NCBI GenBank assembly: GCA_937906475.1 | Contig: CALCZA010000118.1 | Span: 1 to 40,229 of the forward strand | Origin: an uncultured bacterium | Lineage (GTDB): Bacteria; Planctomycetota; UBA1135; UBA2386 | Length of the DNA: 40,229 nucleotides | Direction: 5' to 3' | Shown: one piece after another, positions 1 through 8,493 of the stretch | Layout of the letters: the number at the start of each line of letters is the position of its first letter | Position numbering within the stretch: the stretch's first letter is position 1 | Notes under the pieces: generated by a model | What the model saw: only the letters and a program-made list of their open reading frames with translations | Database searches by the model: none | Told to the model about the DNA's origin: nothing | Program-made: the position numbers and the translations under genes

Positions 1-98
1 CGGTAGTGTAGGATGTCGCCTACCAAGTCGATGCTGATTGACGACGCTGCGCGCCGCAGGTGATCGACCAAAGTCATTGGGAGCATGGTCCGAGAGCG

Positions 99-557
99 AT
101 GCGAGCTACAGAACGAATGCGCCGGCTTGAGGCGCGTGAATTGGCTTTCTCATGGCCGCGGGCTCTGCGCGACGCTGCATATGTAGTCGTGCACTTGGTC
201 TTCCTGCTCTTAGCGGGACTGATGTGTTTTTGGGGCCTTCAGTATTCACGCGAGGTTTGGGATAGAGAGTTTCTGGTCTTGCTGATCGCACTAGTCGTAC
301 CCTTCGTTGGCCTCCCGATGCTTGCGTTGCTCGTCATGGGCGCGAGCCCGGCCGCTACCGCATCAGCTGCGGTGACCTACTGCACCATCTCAATCATTAC
401 GCTGCTCATCCTTGGGCCGTGGCATGGCTCGCGCTTAATGGCGTGGTCATGCGTGGCCTGTTACGGCGCGCACCTGGTGTTCCTCGGTAGGTGTATTGTG
501 CGCCGCGTAACTCGAGGCAGACTGCTGACGCTACGCGCCGCAGTTAGGGAACAATGA
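99..557 (+). CDS. Small four-helix integral membrane protein, function unknown
   Basis: I do not recognise a family. The 152-residue product from the ATG has a basic N-terminus rich in Arg and Glu, then four hydrophobic stretches that read as membrane helices (around VVVHLVFLLLAGLMCFWGL, LVLLIALVVPFVGLPML, VTYCTISIITLLILG and the segment near CVACYGAHLVFLG), and a short basic C-terminal tail. The positive ends suggest both termini are cytoplasmic. An in-frame GTG at 60 would add 13 residues; the ATG at 99 was chosen only because it is the first ATG, and another in-frame ATG lies at 117. The gene stands alone ahead of the broken DUF2071 gene on the same strand. No catalytic motif is visible. 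Confidence 0.5.
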   Translation: MRATERMRRLEARELAFSWPRALRDAAYVVVHLVFLLLAGLMCFWGLQYSREVWDREFLVLLIALVVPFVGLPMLALLVMGASPAATASAAVTYCTISIITLLILGPWHGSRLMAWSCVACYGAHLVFLGRCIVRRVTRGRLLTLRAAVREQ

Positions 558-575
558 CTTTAGCCTGACAAGGTC

Positions 576-1279
576 ATGCGACTTCCAGTCATCAAGGGTC
601 TTATTGCGCGTCGCGTACTCGTCAACTACCGAGTGGACGTTGATGTTTTGCAGCGCATGCTGCCGTCTCCCTTTCGCGTCAAAATCACATCGGGGTTCGG
701 AATCGCAGGCGTGTGCTTGATGCGCTTGGCGCAGATGGGGCCACGGTTCTGGCCGTCTCGATTGGGGCTGGGATCTGAGAACGCCGCTCACCGGATTGCG
801 GTTGAGTGCCATAGTGCGGAGGGCGTTCGCCAGGGAGTGTTCATCCCGCGCAGAGATACGTCGTCGGCCCTCAACGTGGTTCTTGGTGGCAGACTGTTCC
901 CCGGCAAGAGCCATCTTGCCCGATTCGAGGACGCGAGGCCGAGGACTCCATCCGGATTGCCTTGCGCAGCAGGGACTGTGAAACGAGCGTGCTTGTCGAG
1001 GCAAGTCCGGTCCCGCGCCAGCCAGATTCGTCCGTGTTCGATTCCGTCGAAGCTGCCTCAGTGTTCTTCGAGCGAGGTGCTGTTGGCTACACCCCAATGG
1101 CCAAGCCCGGGGTGTTCGAGTGTGTTGAGCTCAAGAGTATTGCTCGGCGAGTTGCTACGACTGTTGTCGGGACCGACTTCGAAGTCATGTGCGGATTGAA
1201 CTCGCGGGCACTATATTGCCCGGCATTCCGGCGCTCTCGGCAATGGCATCGAAGTCCACGCGATCACAACGAATCATGA
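576..1279 (+). pseudogene. DUF2071 (YqjF-like, acetoacetate decarboxylase fold) gene with apparent frameshift
   Basis: The first part (576 to about 932) encodes a typical DUF2071 N-terminus: an LVNYRVDVDVLQRMLPSPF segment, then a GIAGVCLMRL strand and an AAHRIAVE strand. After residues HLARFED the 576 frame turns into non-family sequence. The family resemblance resumes in the frame starting at 935 with EAEDSIRIALRSRDCETSV and continues through SVEAASVFFERGAVGYTPM and VFECVELKSIARRV to a stop at 1277-1279. One base therefore appears to be missing between about 930 and 937. The C-terminal QWHRSP may match the family's EWH motif, and the end overlaps the next gene's ATG as ATGA, which supports this frame as the real one. 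DUF2071 proteins have no firmly assigned function. This is either a genuine pseudogene or a sequencing or assembly indel. Confidence 0.72.
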
Positions 1280-1614
1280 TGAAGCACGCATCCGTCTTAT
1301 TACTGACTTTCGTCGCTCTCTTCACCGGCTGTAGTCAGTTGCCTCGGTCGACTCGGGACCACGATTCAGAGCAGGCTCGGTATGTCGACGCGACCACGCT
1401 GACCAGCGGTCAGCAGCACTCCAGCGGTGATGTCATCACCTCCGTACCGCTGCACTACATTACTGCAGCACACGCTGAAGCTGAGCTTCGAGCAGATCTG
1501 CCTGAAGGTGTTCGAGTGGCCTTGATCGGCCAGTCGAAGTCAGTGCTGATTCAGGGGCCTGTGCAAGATGTGGTGGCGACGATCGAGGTCCTCAAGACAC
1601 TCGACGTTCGGTAG
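1276..1614 (+). CDS. Short lipoprotein with secretin N-domain-like region
   Basis: The 112-residue product begins MMKHASVLLLTFVALFTGC, a lipoprotein signal with lipobox LFTGC (lipidated Cys at residue 19). After a polar linker, residues 57-112 (PLHYITAAHAEAELRADL, then VRVALIGQSKSVLIQGP and VATIEVLKTLDV) follow the beta-alpha-beta pattern of secretin N1-type or NolW-like domains: residues shared among PLxYxxAxxAxxxL, a strand ending SVLIQGP, and a helix ending LKTLDV. Full secretins are several hundred residues long and carry an outer-membrane beta-domain; none is present here, so this is a free-standing N-domain, perhaps a periplasmic partner or a decayed secretin fragment. The ATG lies in the ATGA overlap with the preceding DUF2071 frame; a second ATG follows at once at 1279. 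Confidence 0.55.
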   Translation: MMKHASVLLLTFVALFTGCSQLPRSTRDHDSEQARYVDATTLTSGQQHSSGDVITSVPLHYITAAHAEAELRADLPEGVRVALIGQSKSVLIQGPVQDVVATIEVLKTLDVR

Positions 1615-1652
1615 CGAGCCGTTCTCAGTTCCACGGCTTCCTGATCACGTTC

Positions 1653-1883
1653 GTGATCGCCCACGTATTGCTTGTTGCCGTCATCGTGTTGTTCTTGGCC
1701 GACTACGACAGTGTGGCTGGCAGGCACGCTGCGACCTTGATCGCAGGATTCGTTTTCTCCGTGGTCTATGGGCTGATTGGTGCTGGCTGTTGGGCTGGTT
1801 CCAGTTTGATGATTCGGCATGTCTTCAGGCGTAGGCGACCACCAAGTTGGGTTGTGCGGACGGCCGCGATCGTTACTCTGTAG
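1653..1883 (+). CDS. Tiny membrane protein, function unknown
   Basis: A 76-residue frame from a GTG, with two hydrophobic segments: IAHVLLVAVIVLFLADYDS and the longer LIAGFVFSVVYGLIGAGC. These are followed by a strongly basic RHVFRRRRPP stretch that would sit in the cytoplasm. It follows the short lipoprotein gene by 38 bases on the same strand. No family is recognised. The start is uncertain: there is no ATG, and the hydrophobic coding extends a little upstream to a CTG at 1641. The hydropathy pattern is more protein-like than expected by chance, but coding status is not proven. Confidence 0.38.
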   Translation: MIAHVLLVAVIVLFLADYDSVAGRHAATLIAGFVFSVVYGLIGAGCWAGSSLMIRHVFRRRRPPSWVVRTAAIVTL

Positions 1884-1993
1884 GCAGTGCACGCTTGGCC
1901 TTGGACCAGCGGGTTCGGTGTGCTCGATGCGCTGGTTGTGGTCCCAGGGATCTCGACTCTAGGATCAGCGACTTTAGTCAAGTGGAACAAGTC

Positions 1994-2191
1994 ATGAAGT
2001 TCATTGTCATACTGGCGGCCCTCGTGGTCGCAGCGTTCTGCATCTTTGGATTTGCTGCTACCTTCGAACCCCTCAACCGAGGTCAACAACTCACTGGGCG
2101 CGCGGTCTATGGGGCTGGTTTCTTGGCGTCAATTGTTGTCGTCGCTTGGACCTTGGTCAAAGGCCGTCGGGCACGCAGCGCCGGGCGCTGA
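1994..2191 (+). CDS. 65-residue two-helix membrane protein, function unknown
   Basis: The ATG gives MKFIVILAALVVAAFCIFGF, a first membrane helix or signal anchor. A short polar loop (EPLNRGQQLTGRA) leads to a second helix (YGAGFLASIVVVAWTLV) and a basic tail KGRRARSAGR. A GGAA lies about 6 bases upstream of the ATG. The basic tail after the second helix suggests a hairpin with both ends in the cytoplasm. No family is recognised. It sits between another tiny membrane frame and the large cytochrome-type gene, with 83 non-coding bases after it. Confidence 0.5.
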   Translation: MKFIVILAALVVAAFCIFGFAATFEPLNRGQQLTGRAVYGAGFLASIVVVAWTLVKGRRARSAGR

Positions 2192-2274
2192 AATGCAATG
2201 TGGGCGAGTTGATCACCGGCATTGCGTTTGTCGATAGCCCGCATTAGCACGGCCGTTGTCTGGGGGCAAAGCTG

Positions 2275-5200
2275 ATGACGGCGAACCAGCACGCGGCTAA
2301 GCTTATGTCTGTGTTAGTTCGCATCGTGACCCTTCACGTAGTTCTTGGAATCGCCGTAGCGCAAGCTGAACCGACGGGGCGGGGGCTGGCGGCAGTGGAC
2401 TTCACTAGGCAGGTGCGTCCGATTCTTTCGCAGCATTGTTTCGCGTGTCATGGTCCGGATCGCGAAGCGCGTGAGGCGGACCTGTCGCTAGTTACGTTCG
2501 AGGACGCGACTCGTTTGGGTGATGGCGGTGCGGCTGTCACGCCGAACAGTCGAGAGCGCAGTTTGCTCTGGCAGCACATCAATGATGCCGAGTCGCCAAT
2601 GCCGCCGGAGTCGGCACACAATCCGCTAACGGCCGAACAGATCGACATTCTTGGTCGCTGGATTGACGGTGGTGCCAGTTATGCACCGCACTGGGCTTAC
2701 GTGCCGCCGGTGCGCACTAAGGTTCCTACCGTCGCGGAAGCCGAGTGGCCGCTCGGAGACGTCGATCGCTATGTCTTGGCGAGGCTTGAGGCGGAGGGGT
2801 TGGCGCACGCTGCCGCGGCGGATCCAGTCACGTTGTTGCGTCGGCTGACGTTGGATTTGACCGGATTGCCACCGACGTCCAGCGACGTGGATCGCTTTGT
2901 CGCTGCTTACCAGATTGATGCCGAGAATGCGTATGTGGCTTGCGTCGATCGATTGTTGGCTAGTCCGCACTATGGCGAACGCATGGCAACGCCATGGCTC
3001 GACTTGGTGCGCTACGCCGACACCGTTGGCTACCACGGCGATCAAGAACATCGAGTCTGGCCGTATCGCGAATGGGTGATTCGTGCGTTTCAAGACAACA
3101 TGCCATTCGATCAGTTTACGATCGAGCAACTGGCTGGCGATTTGTTGCCTGAACCTACTCAGCAGCAACTGGTCGCGACGGGCTACAATCGGCTGCTGCA
3201 AACGACACATGAAGGCGGCTTGCAGTTAGCCGAGTATCGCGCCATCTATTTGGCCGATCGTGTCCGCAATGCTTCGGCGGTGTGGATGGGCGCGACACTT
3301 GGCTGTGCACAGTGTCACGACCACAAATACGATCCATACACGGCGCGCGACTTCTATGCCTTTGGTGCGTTCTTCGCGGACATCGATGACGAAGCGCATT
3401 TGCGCAATCCGTATGGCGGTCTCAATTCGACCCCGACGTTGCGGTCGCCTGAGATGCGGGTAACGGATGCCGCGGCGCAGCAGCAAGCGGCCGGCATCGC
3501 GACGCAGCGACACGCGGCCGAGGAGTCGCTAGCGAGTGCGATCGCTGCCTTGCCAAAGCAGCGGGCAAAGTGGGGAGCGTCGTTGTTGGCTGAGGTTGTC
3601 ACCGGGGCCATGCGCCAGGTGCTATGGGTCGACGACACACTCGATACCGGCGGCGAGGTGAGTGGCGCTTGGAACTTCGTTGCCACCGGCCCCAAGCCGC
3701 ATAGCGGCATACGGTCGCGCGTGCAGCAAGGCGGCGGCACCGTTCAGCACTACACCAAGAAGACCAAGAAGCAGATCAAGGTAGTTGCCGGTGACGTGTT
3801 CTACGCGTGGGTTCATCTTGACCGGTCGTCGCCGGCACAGGCGGTCATGCTGCAGCTCCACGTCAATGGCGATTGGCCTCATCGTGCCGTTTGGGGCAGT
3901 GACGCGATTGAATATGGCCGCCAGCAGGAGTCTTGGGCCGGTTACCGCCGCATGGGCGCATTGCCGGACGCCCGCGCATGGGTGTGCTTGGAAGTGCCTG
4001 CCGCGAGTGTCGGTCTCAAACCGGGTGACGTCGTGTCCGGTTGGGCTTTCACTCAGTCTGGCGGCAAAGTGCACTGGGACGACGCCGGGGTTCGTACTTC
4101 GGTGGCTAGCCCTGCGGTGCTGGATGCCTTGCGCACGATTCCTGATTTGCGCAATGACAAACAGCATGCATTGCTTGCCGCCCACCATGAACAAACGGCG
4201 CCGGGCGTGGTGGCCGCGCGTTCACGTTTGGCGAGTCTGGCCGGGGCCGCCAAGGACCTGAGCGATTCGCTGCCGTCGACGCTGTTCACTCGCGCCCTCA
4301 AGAAACCGCGCGTCGTCAAGTTGCTGCCACGCGGCGACTGGTTGGATGATTCGGGTGCGGCCGTTGCGCCGGCGGTGCCCAAATTCTTGGGAGAACTAGG
4401 TGTGGCTGGCCGGGCCGGCCGCCTGGATCTCGCTCGGTGGTTGGTGAAGCCTGAATCACAAGGTGGCGTCGGGGGCATGTCCGCCCGCGTATTCGTCAAT
4501 CGCTTGTGGGCGATGCTGTTTGGAACGGGACTCTGTCCGTCAGCCGAGGATTTCGGGGGGCAGGGGAAGCCACCGAACCATCTGGCGCTGCTGGATCTGC
4601 TCGCACTCGACTTCATCGATTCCGGTTGGGACATCAAGGCGTTGGTGCGTCGCATGGTGATGACGCGCGCATACCGGCAGGCTTCGGTGGCCAAGCCTGA
4701 TGTGGCTAGACGCGATCCGCTCAACGAGTTTTACGCGCGCCAGTCGCGGCAACGACTGCCGGCCGAGATGGTGCGCGACATCGCGTTGCTGGTCAGCGGC
4801 TTGTTGGTTGATCGAGTTGGTGGCGAGAGCGCGAAGCCACCGCAGCCGGCTGGCTACTACCGGCACCTGAACTTCCCAACGCGCAAGTATCGCGCCGATC
4901 TCGATCAAGATCGGTGGCGTCGCGGTGTCTACGTGCATTGGCAGCGGCAGTTCTTGCATCCGATGTTGCGTGCGTTTGACGCGCCGACGCGGGAGGAGTG
5001 CACGGCACAACGATCGATCTCGAATACACCGTTGGCAGCGCTGACGTTGCTGAATGATCCGGTGTTTGTTGAGGCGTCGCGTGCATTCGCCGAGCGTGCC
5101 CTGTTGGCACCGGCCAAGCACGACCGGGAGCGCATCGCGTGGGCCATGCGCGAAGCGACATCGCGCTGGCCACAAGTTACCGAGGTCGATGTCTTGCTTC

Positions 5201-5373
5201 GCCTATTGCAGGGGGCTCGAACGCACTATCACGATCATCCGGAAGCTGCGACCGCGTTGCTTGCAGTTGGCGCTTCGCCGCGGGCCGAGTCGTTGCCGGT
5301 TAGCGAGCACGCTGCTTGGATGCAGGTGACGCGCACCATCCTGAACTTGCACGAGACTATTTGTCGTGATTGA
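2275..5373 (+). CDS. PSD1-type planctomycete cytochrome c protein (DUF1549 plus DUF1553)
   Basis: The 1032-residue exported protein has the planctomycete cytochrome layout. A signal peptide (LVRIVTLHVVLGIAVAQA) is followed by a haem-binding CFACHG motif near residue 54 in the VRPILSQHCFACHGPD context. The DUF1549 region (about 145-390) contains LRRLTLDLTGLPPT and a second Cys motif, MGATLGCAQCHDHKYDP, near residue 345. About 445-612 is an inserted beta-rich module resembling a carbohydrate-binding or galactose-binding fold. DUF1553 follows to the end, with the ARVFVNRLWAMLFGTGL signature. These proteins are thought to act at the cell surface, possibly in electron transfer or polysaccharide handling; the function is unproven. 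The start could instead be the ATG at 2305, which gives a tidier signal peptide. The stop overlaps the DUF1501 gene by 8 bases, indicating a two-gene operon. Confidence 0.93.
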   Translation: MTANQHAAKLMSVLVRIVTLHVVLGIAVAQAEPTGRGLAAVDFTRQVRPILSQHCFACHGPDREAREADLSLVTFEDATRLGDGGAAVTPNSRERSLLWQHINDAESPMPPESAHNPLTAEQIDILGRWIDGGASYAPHWAYVPPVRTKVPTVAEAEWPLGDVDRYVLARLEAEGLAHAAAADPVTLLRRLTLDLTGLPPTSSDVDRFVAAYQIDAENAYVACVDRLLASPHYGERMATPWLDLVRYADTVGYHGDQEHRVWPYREWVIRAFQDNMPFDQFTIEQLAGDLLPEPTQQQLVATGYNRLLQTTHEGGLQLAEYRAIYLADRVRNASAVWMGATLGCAQCHDHKYDPYTARDFYAFGAFFADIDDEAHLRNPYGGLNSTPTLRSPEMRVTDAAAQQQAAGIATQRHAAEESLASAIAALPKQRAKWGASLLAEVVTGAMRQVLWVDDTLDTGGEVSGAWNFVATGPKPHSGIRSRVQQGGGTVQHYTKKTKKQIKVVAGDVFYAWVHLDRSSPAQAVMLQLHVNGDWPHRAVWGSDAIEYGRQQESWAGYRRMGALPDARAWVCLEVPAASVGLKPGDVVSGWAFTQSGGKVHWDDAGVRTSVASPAVLDALRTIPDLRNDKQHALLAAHHEQTAPGVVAARSRLASLAGAAKDLSDSLPSTLFTRALKKPRVVKLLPRGDWLDDSGAAVAPAVPKFLGELGVAGRAGRLDLARWLVKPESQGGVGGMSARVFVNRLWAMLFGTGLCPSAEDFGGQGKPPNHLALLDLLALDFIDSGWDIKALVRRMVMTRAYRQASVAKPDVARRDPLNEFYARQSRQRLPAEMVRDIALLVSGLLVDRVGGESAKPPQPAGYYRHLNFPTRKYRADLDQDRWRRGVYVHWQRQFLHPMLRAFDAPTREECTAQRSISNTPLAALTLLNDPVFVEASRAFAERALLAPAKHDRERIAWAMREATSRWPQVTEVDVLLRLLQGARTHYHDHPEAATALLAVGASPRAESLPVSEHAAWMQVTRTILNLHETICRD

Positions 5374-6817
5374 CCCCAACGCATTCTTGTCGCGGCAAAG
5401 TTGGACTCGACGCCAATGGCTACAGTCACTGTCGATGGGGGTCGGAGGTGCGGCTTTGTCGCAGTTGTTGCCAGGGTCGCGTGATCCTCTGGGGATGCTG
5501 GCTGATGATCGTTATCTCGGAGTCGTCAATCCGCGCCACTTCGCTCCCAAAGCGAAGCGTGTCATCTTCCTGTGCATGGCCGGTGGTCCGAGTCAGCTGG
5601 AGACGTTTGACTACAAGCCCGCATTGCAGCGACTCGACGGCACCACGATGCCCGAGAGCTATACCAAGGGTATGCCGATCGCGCAGTTGCAAGGCAAGCC
5701 GCTGAAGTGCCTCGGTGCGCGTGCGACCTTCGCCCGGCATGGCGAGAGCGGTCAGATGGTCAGCAGTTTCCTGCCACACATCGCATCGGTTGCGGACGAC
5801 ATCGCTGTGGTGCGATCGATGGTCACCGAGCAGATTAACCACGATCCGGCGCACACGTTCATGAACACGGGCAGCCTGGTATCGGGTCGCCCGAGCATGG
5901 GCGCGTGGACGAACTACGGCTTGGGTTCAATGGGCAGTGACTTACCCGGATTCGTGGTGTTGACCAGTGTTGGCGGCCGCAACCCGCAGCCGATTGCTGC
6001 GCGGCAATGGTCGAGCGGGTTCTTGCCGAGTCGCTTGCAGGGAGTGGAGTTTCATTCGAAGGGCGATGCGGTGCACTACGTTGCTAGTCCGCCCGGTGTT
6101 TCGAGTGAGCGCCAAGAAGATGTCATCGCCGCCGTGCGCGACCTCAATCGTTTGCGAGATGAACAGACTCACGACCCCGAGATCGAGTCGCGCATTGCCC
6201 AATACGAATTGGCGTTTCGTATGCAGACGTCAGTGCCGGGGCTGATGGACGTCTCTGATGAGCCGCAGGATGTGCTCGACATGTATGGCGCGGTGCCCGG
6301 CGATGGCTCGTATGCGAGCAATTGTCTGCTGGCGCGCCGACTCGCGGAACGTGGCGTGCGGTTCATCCAGCTGTACCACCGCGGTTGGGATCACCACGGT
6401 GGACTCAACCAATACATGGGGGTGTGCAGTAAGTACTGCGATCAGCCGACTGCTGCTCTGATCTCGGACTTGAAGCGGCGCGGCATGCTCGACGACACGC
6501 TGATCATCTGGGGCGGCGAGTTTGGGCGGACGCCGATGAGTCAAGGTGGTGGCAAGGACCCTGGCCGCGATCATCACATCAAGGGCTTCTCGATGTTCCT
6601 TGCCGGTGGCGGCATTCGCGGCGGTGTCAGTCACGGCGCCACCGACGAACTCGGTTACAGCGCCGTTGAGGACCTCGTGCACGTGCGCGATCTGCACGCG
6701 ACGATGCTGCGATTACTCGGCATCGACCACGAACGGTTGTCGGTGCCGTTCCAAGGACTGGACATGAAGCTGACTGGCGTCGAGAAGGCGCGGGTCGTTG
6801 GCGAACTGTTGGCTTGA
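5366..6817 (+). CDS. DUF1501 family protein, Tat-exported sulfatase-like
   Basis: The 483-residue product has an N-terminal twin-arginine signal (TRRQWLQSLSMGVGGAALSQ). DUF1501 landmarks follow in order: CMAGGPSQLETFDYKP near residue 75, INHDPAHTFMNTGS, RFIQLYHRGWDHHGG, IIWGGEFGRTP, GRDHH and LHATMLRLLGIDHERL near the C-terminus. The conserved Asp, His and Glu residues follow the alkaline phosphatase/sulfatase superfamily metal-site layout, but no enzymatic activity is established for the family. It starts at a GTG that overlaps the stop of the PSD1 gene (GTGATTGA). This coupling is the usual arrangement in Planctomycetota, where the two products are presumed to work together on the outside of the cytoplasmic membrane. 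Confidence 0.95.
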   Translation: MIDPNAFLSRQSWTRRQWLQSLSMGVGGAALSQLLPGSRDPLGMLADDRYLGVVNPRHFAPKAKRVIFLCMAGGPSQLETFDYKPALQRLDGTTMPESYTKGMPIAQLQGKPLKCLGARATFARHGESGQMVSSFLPHIASVADDIAVVRSMVTEQINHDPAHTFMNTGSLVSGRPSMGAWTNYGLGSMGSDLPGFVVLTSVGGRNPQPIAARQWSSGFLPSRLQGVEFHSKGDAVHYVASPPGVSSERQEDVIAAVRDLNRLRDEQTHDPEIESRIAQYELAFRMQTSVPGLMDVSDEPQDVLDMYGAVPGDGSYASNCLLARRLAERGVRFIQLYHRGWDHHGGLNQYMGVCSKYCDQPTAALISDLKRRGMLDDTLIIWGGEFGRTPMSQGGGKDPGRDHHIKGFSMFLAGGGIRGGVSHGATDELGYSAVEDLVHVRDLHATMLRLLGIDHERLSVPFQGLDMKLTGVEKARVVGELLA

Positions 6818-6824
6818 GCTGAAT

Positions 6825-6852
6825 CGCTGCAGGTGGCTCGCTGCAGGTGGCT
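6825..6852 (+). repeat. Two exact 14-bp direct repeats
   Basis: The unit CGCTGCAGGTGGCT occurs twice back to back at 6825-6838 and 6839-6852, and a third copy seems to begin with CGCG. It lies seven bases after the DUF1501 stop and just before a strong hairpin. Replication slippage is the simplest origin. Each unit contains the palindrome CTGCAG. Confidence 0.85.
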
Positions 6853-6857
6853 CGCGT

Positions 6858-6878
6858 AGGCGCGTGGTCAACGCGCCT
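6858..6878 (+). terminator. Hairpin after the PSD1-DUF1501 operon, probable terminator
   Basis: AGGCGCG at 6858-6864 is perfectly complementary to CGCGCCT at 6872-6878. A further T-A pair (6865 with 6871) leaves the loop GGTCA. The stem is GC-rich and lies 40 bases after the stop, where a transcript end is expected. There is no T-run after it, so intrinsic termination is not certain; it may only protect the 3' end. Confidence 0.5.
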
Positions 6879-7048
6879 TGCTCGCACTCGGTGACGATCA
6901 CCTCGGCAGCATTGCTACGGTGCGCTGCCGGTTTGAGAGCCGTTTGGTAGATATGGCTTTGTCCAGCGGCGTGCTGCAATCGGTAAAGCCTCGCCTTGGC
7001 ATTGCATGCTTAAAAGTGCCGGCGTGCCGCGTAGTCTGCAGACTCATC

Positions 7049-8413
7049 ATGTTTACGTGGCAGAACCTTGTCACGGCGCTCGCTGGCGCTGTGTTGTCCG
7101 CATCACTCGCAGCGCAAGGCGGCCTGAACAGTCCCGCTGCGGAGCAGAATGCCAAATCCGCGTTCTGGCACTCGGTCTTCACTGAGAACCACGTGCTGCA
7201 GGTCGAGTTGTCGATCACTCGCGAACAGTTCAACGCGATGCCGCCCAGGCGCGAGGGCCGTGACAACAACTTTCCGTATGTGAAGGCCGATGTGACCATC
7301 GATGGGCAAGCGTTCGCGGAGGCGGGGTTGCGCTTCAAGGGCAACTCGTCGTTCGGTTTCTCGCGAGGAACTTCGAAGCGTCCGTTCAAGATTGACCTGA
7401 ATCGATTTAAGAAGCAGAAACTGCACGGTCGTAGCAAGCTCAATCTGTCGACTTCGTTTCTCGATCCGGCCTTCATGAAAGAGAAGCTTGGCTACGAGAT
7501 CTATCGTGCGGCGGGTATGGCGACGCCCGGTGTCGGCTGGGCCAACGTCACGTTGGCGATTGCGGGTGAACCAAAGGAGTTGCTCGGTATCTATGTTCTG
7601 ATCGAGCAGGTCGACGAACGCTTCGTGGTGCGCAACTTCGGTAAGGCGTCGAAGGGCAGCCTGTTGATGAAGCCCGACGGCATTGAGGATTGGCCAAGCT
7701 TCAGCGACAAAGCCGAGGCCAACGAGCTCTATAGCATCAAAATAGGCGAGAACAATGCAGCGCAGATTCGCCGGTTCGCGCAACTGGTCAAGCTGATCGA
7801 GCAGGGCTCTGATCAAGAGTTCGCCAGTCAGATTGTGGAGCGCATGGATGTCGAACAGTTCGCTGGTTACCTGGCCGCGACGTCGATCTTGGCCAACGTC
7901 GATAGCTACATCGGCATGCCTCACAACTATTACCTGTTGCTGGATAAGAAGGACGACAAGCTGCGCATGCTGCCGTGGGATCTCAATGAGACCTTCGGCG
8001 CGTTCACGATGGGCCGGGATCCTGAAGATCTGGCGCAGTGGAGCATCGCGCGGCCGTGGGTTAGCAGGCTTCGCTTGGTCGAGCGCCTGTTCGCGACCGA
8101 GTGGTTTGTGGCGACCTACCGCGCGGCGATCGAAAAGTTGCTCAAGCAGGACTTTACGGAGGCCAAGATGTTTGCGCGGCTGCAGGCGTTTGAAGCAGCG
8201 TTGATGCCGGTGTTGCAGGCGAACCAGCAGGAGGCGGTGCTTGCCGATCTGCGGATGGCTATCGATGGCGATGCCGCTGGCGTCAATGCTGCGGTCCGGA
8301 GGCGCGTATTGGCGATCAAACCCTTCATCCAAAAGCGCATCGCGTCGGTGAAGGCGCAGCTGGCCGGTGACAGCCAAGGCAAGGAATTGCGGGGCCGGCG
8401 GCGTCGTAAATAG
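7049..8413 (+). CDS. CotH kinase-family exported protein
   Basis: The 454-residue product starts with a cleavable signal (MFTWQNLVTALAGAVLSASL then AAQ). The body matches the CotH family: a strand with an AGLRFKGNSSFGF segment, the RPFKIDLNRF motif, KLNLSTSFLDPAFMKEKLGY, an IYVLIEQVDERFV segment, a lysine in LLMKPDG, and the C-terminal active-site-like block NVDSYIGMPHNYYLLLD followed by MLPWDLNETFG. In Bacillus, CotH is an atypical protein kinase that phosphorylates spore-coat proteins; in planctomycetes such proteins are exported and their substrate is unknown. The upstream frame is open to 6878, but the signal peptide supports the ATG at 7049. The nearest neighbour is the surface-protein pair upstream, separated by a probable terminator, so it is likely its own transcription unit. 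Confidence 0.9.
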   Translation: MFTWQNLVTALAGAVLSASLAAQGGLNSPAAEQNAKSAFWHSVFTENHVLQVELSITREQFNAMPPRREGRDNNFPYVKADVTIDGQAFAEAGLRFKGNSSFGFSRGTSKRPFKIDLNRFKKQKLHGRSKLNLSTSFLDPAFMKEKLGYEIYRAAGMATPGVGWANVTLAIAGEPKELLGIYVLIEQVDERFVVRNFGKASKGSLLMKPDGIEDWPSFSDKAEANELYSIKIGENNAAQIRRFAQLVKLIEQGSDQEFASQIVERMDVEQFAGYLAATSILANVDSYIGMPHNYYLLLDKKDDKLRMLPWDLNETFGAFTMGRDPEDLAQWSIARPWVSRLRLVERLFATEWFVATYRAAIEKLLKQDFTEAKMFARLQAFEAALMPVLQANQQEAVLADLRMAIDGDAAGVNAAVRRRVLAIKPFIQKRIASVKAQLAGDSQGKELRGRRRRK

Positions 8414-8493
8414 CCTCTGGAGGAACTGCTTTTCTCGTCAAGGTCGTCAATTTCGCTGCTGACGAATTGCGGCCTCCAGCCGCCCAGCCGTGA

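Noticed and set aside
7103..8377. 424-codon reverse-strand open frame opposite CotH
   Set aside because: It lies wholly antisense to a gene with clear family motifs, has no recognisable domain, and is rich in Arg and His as expected for shadow frames in GC-rich DNA.
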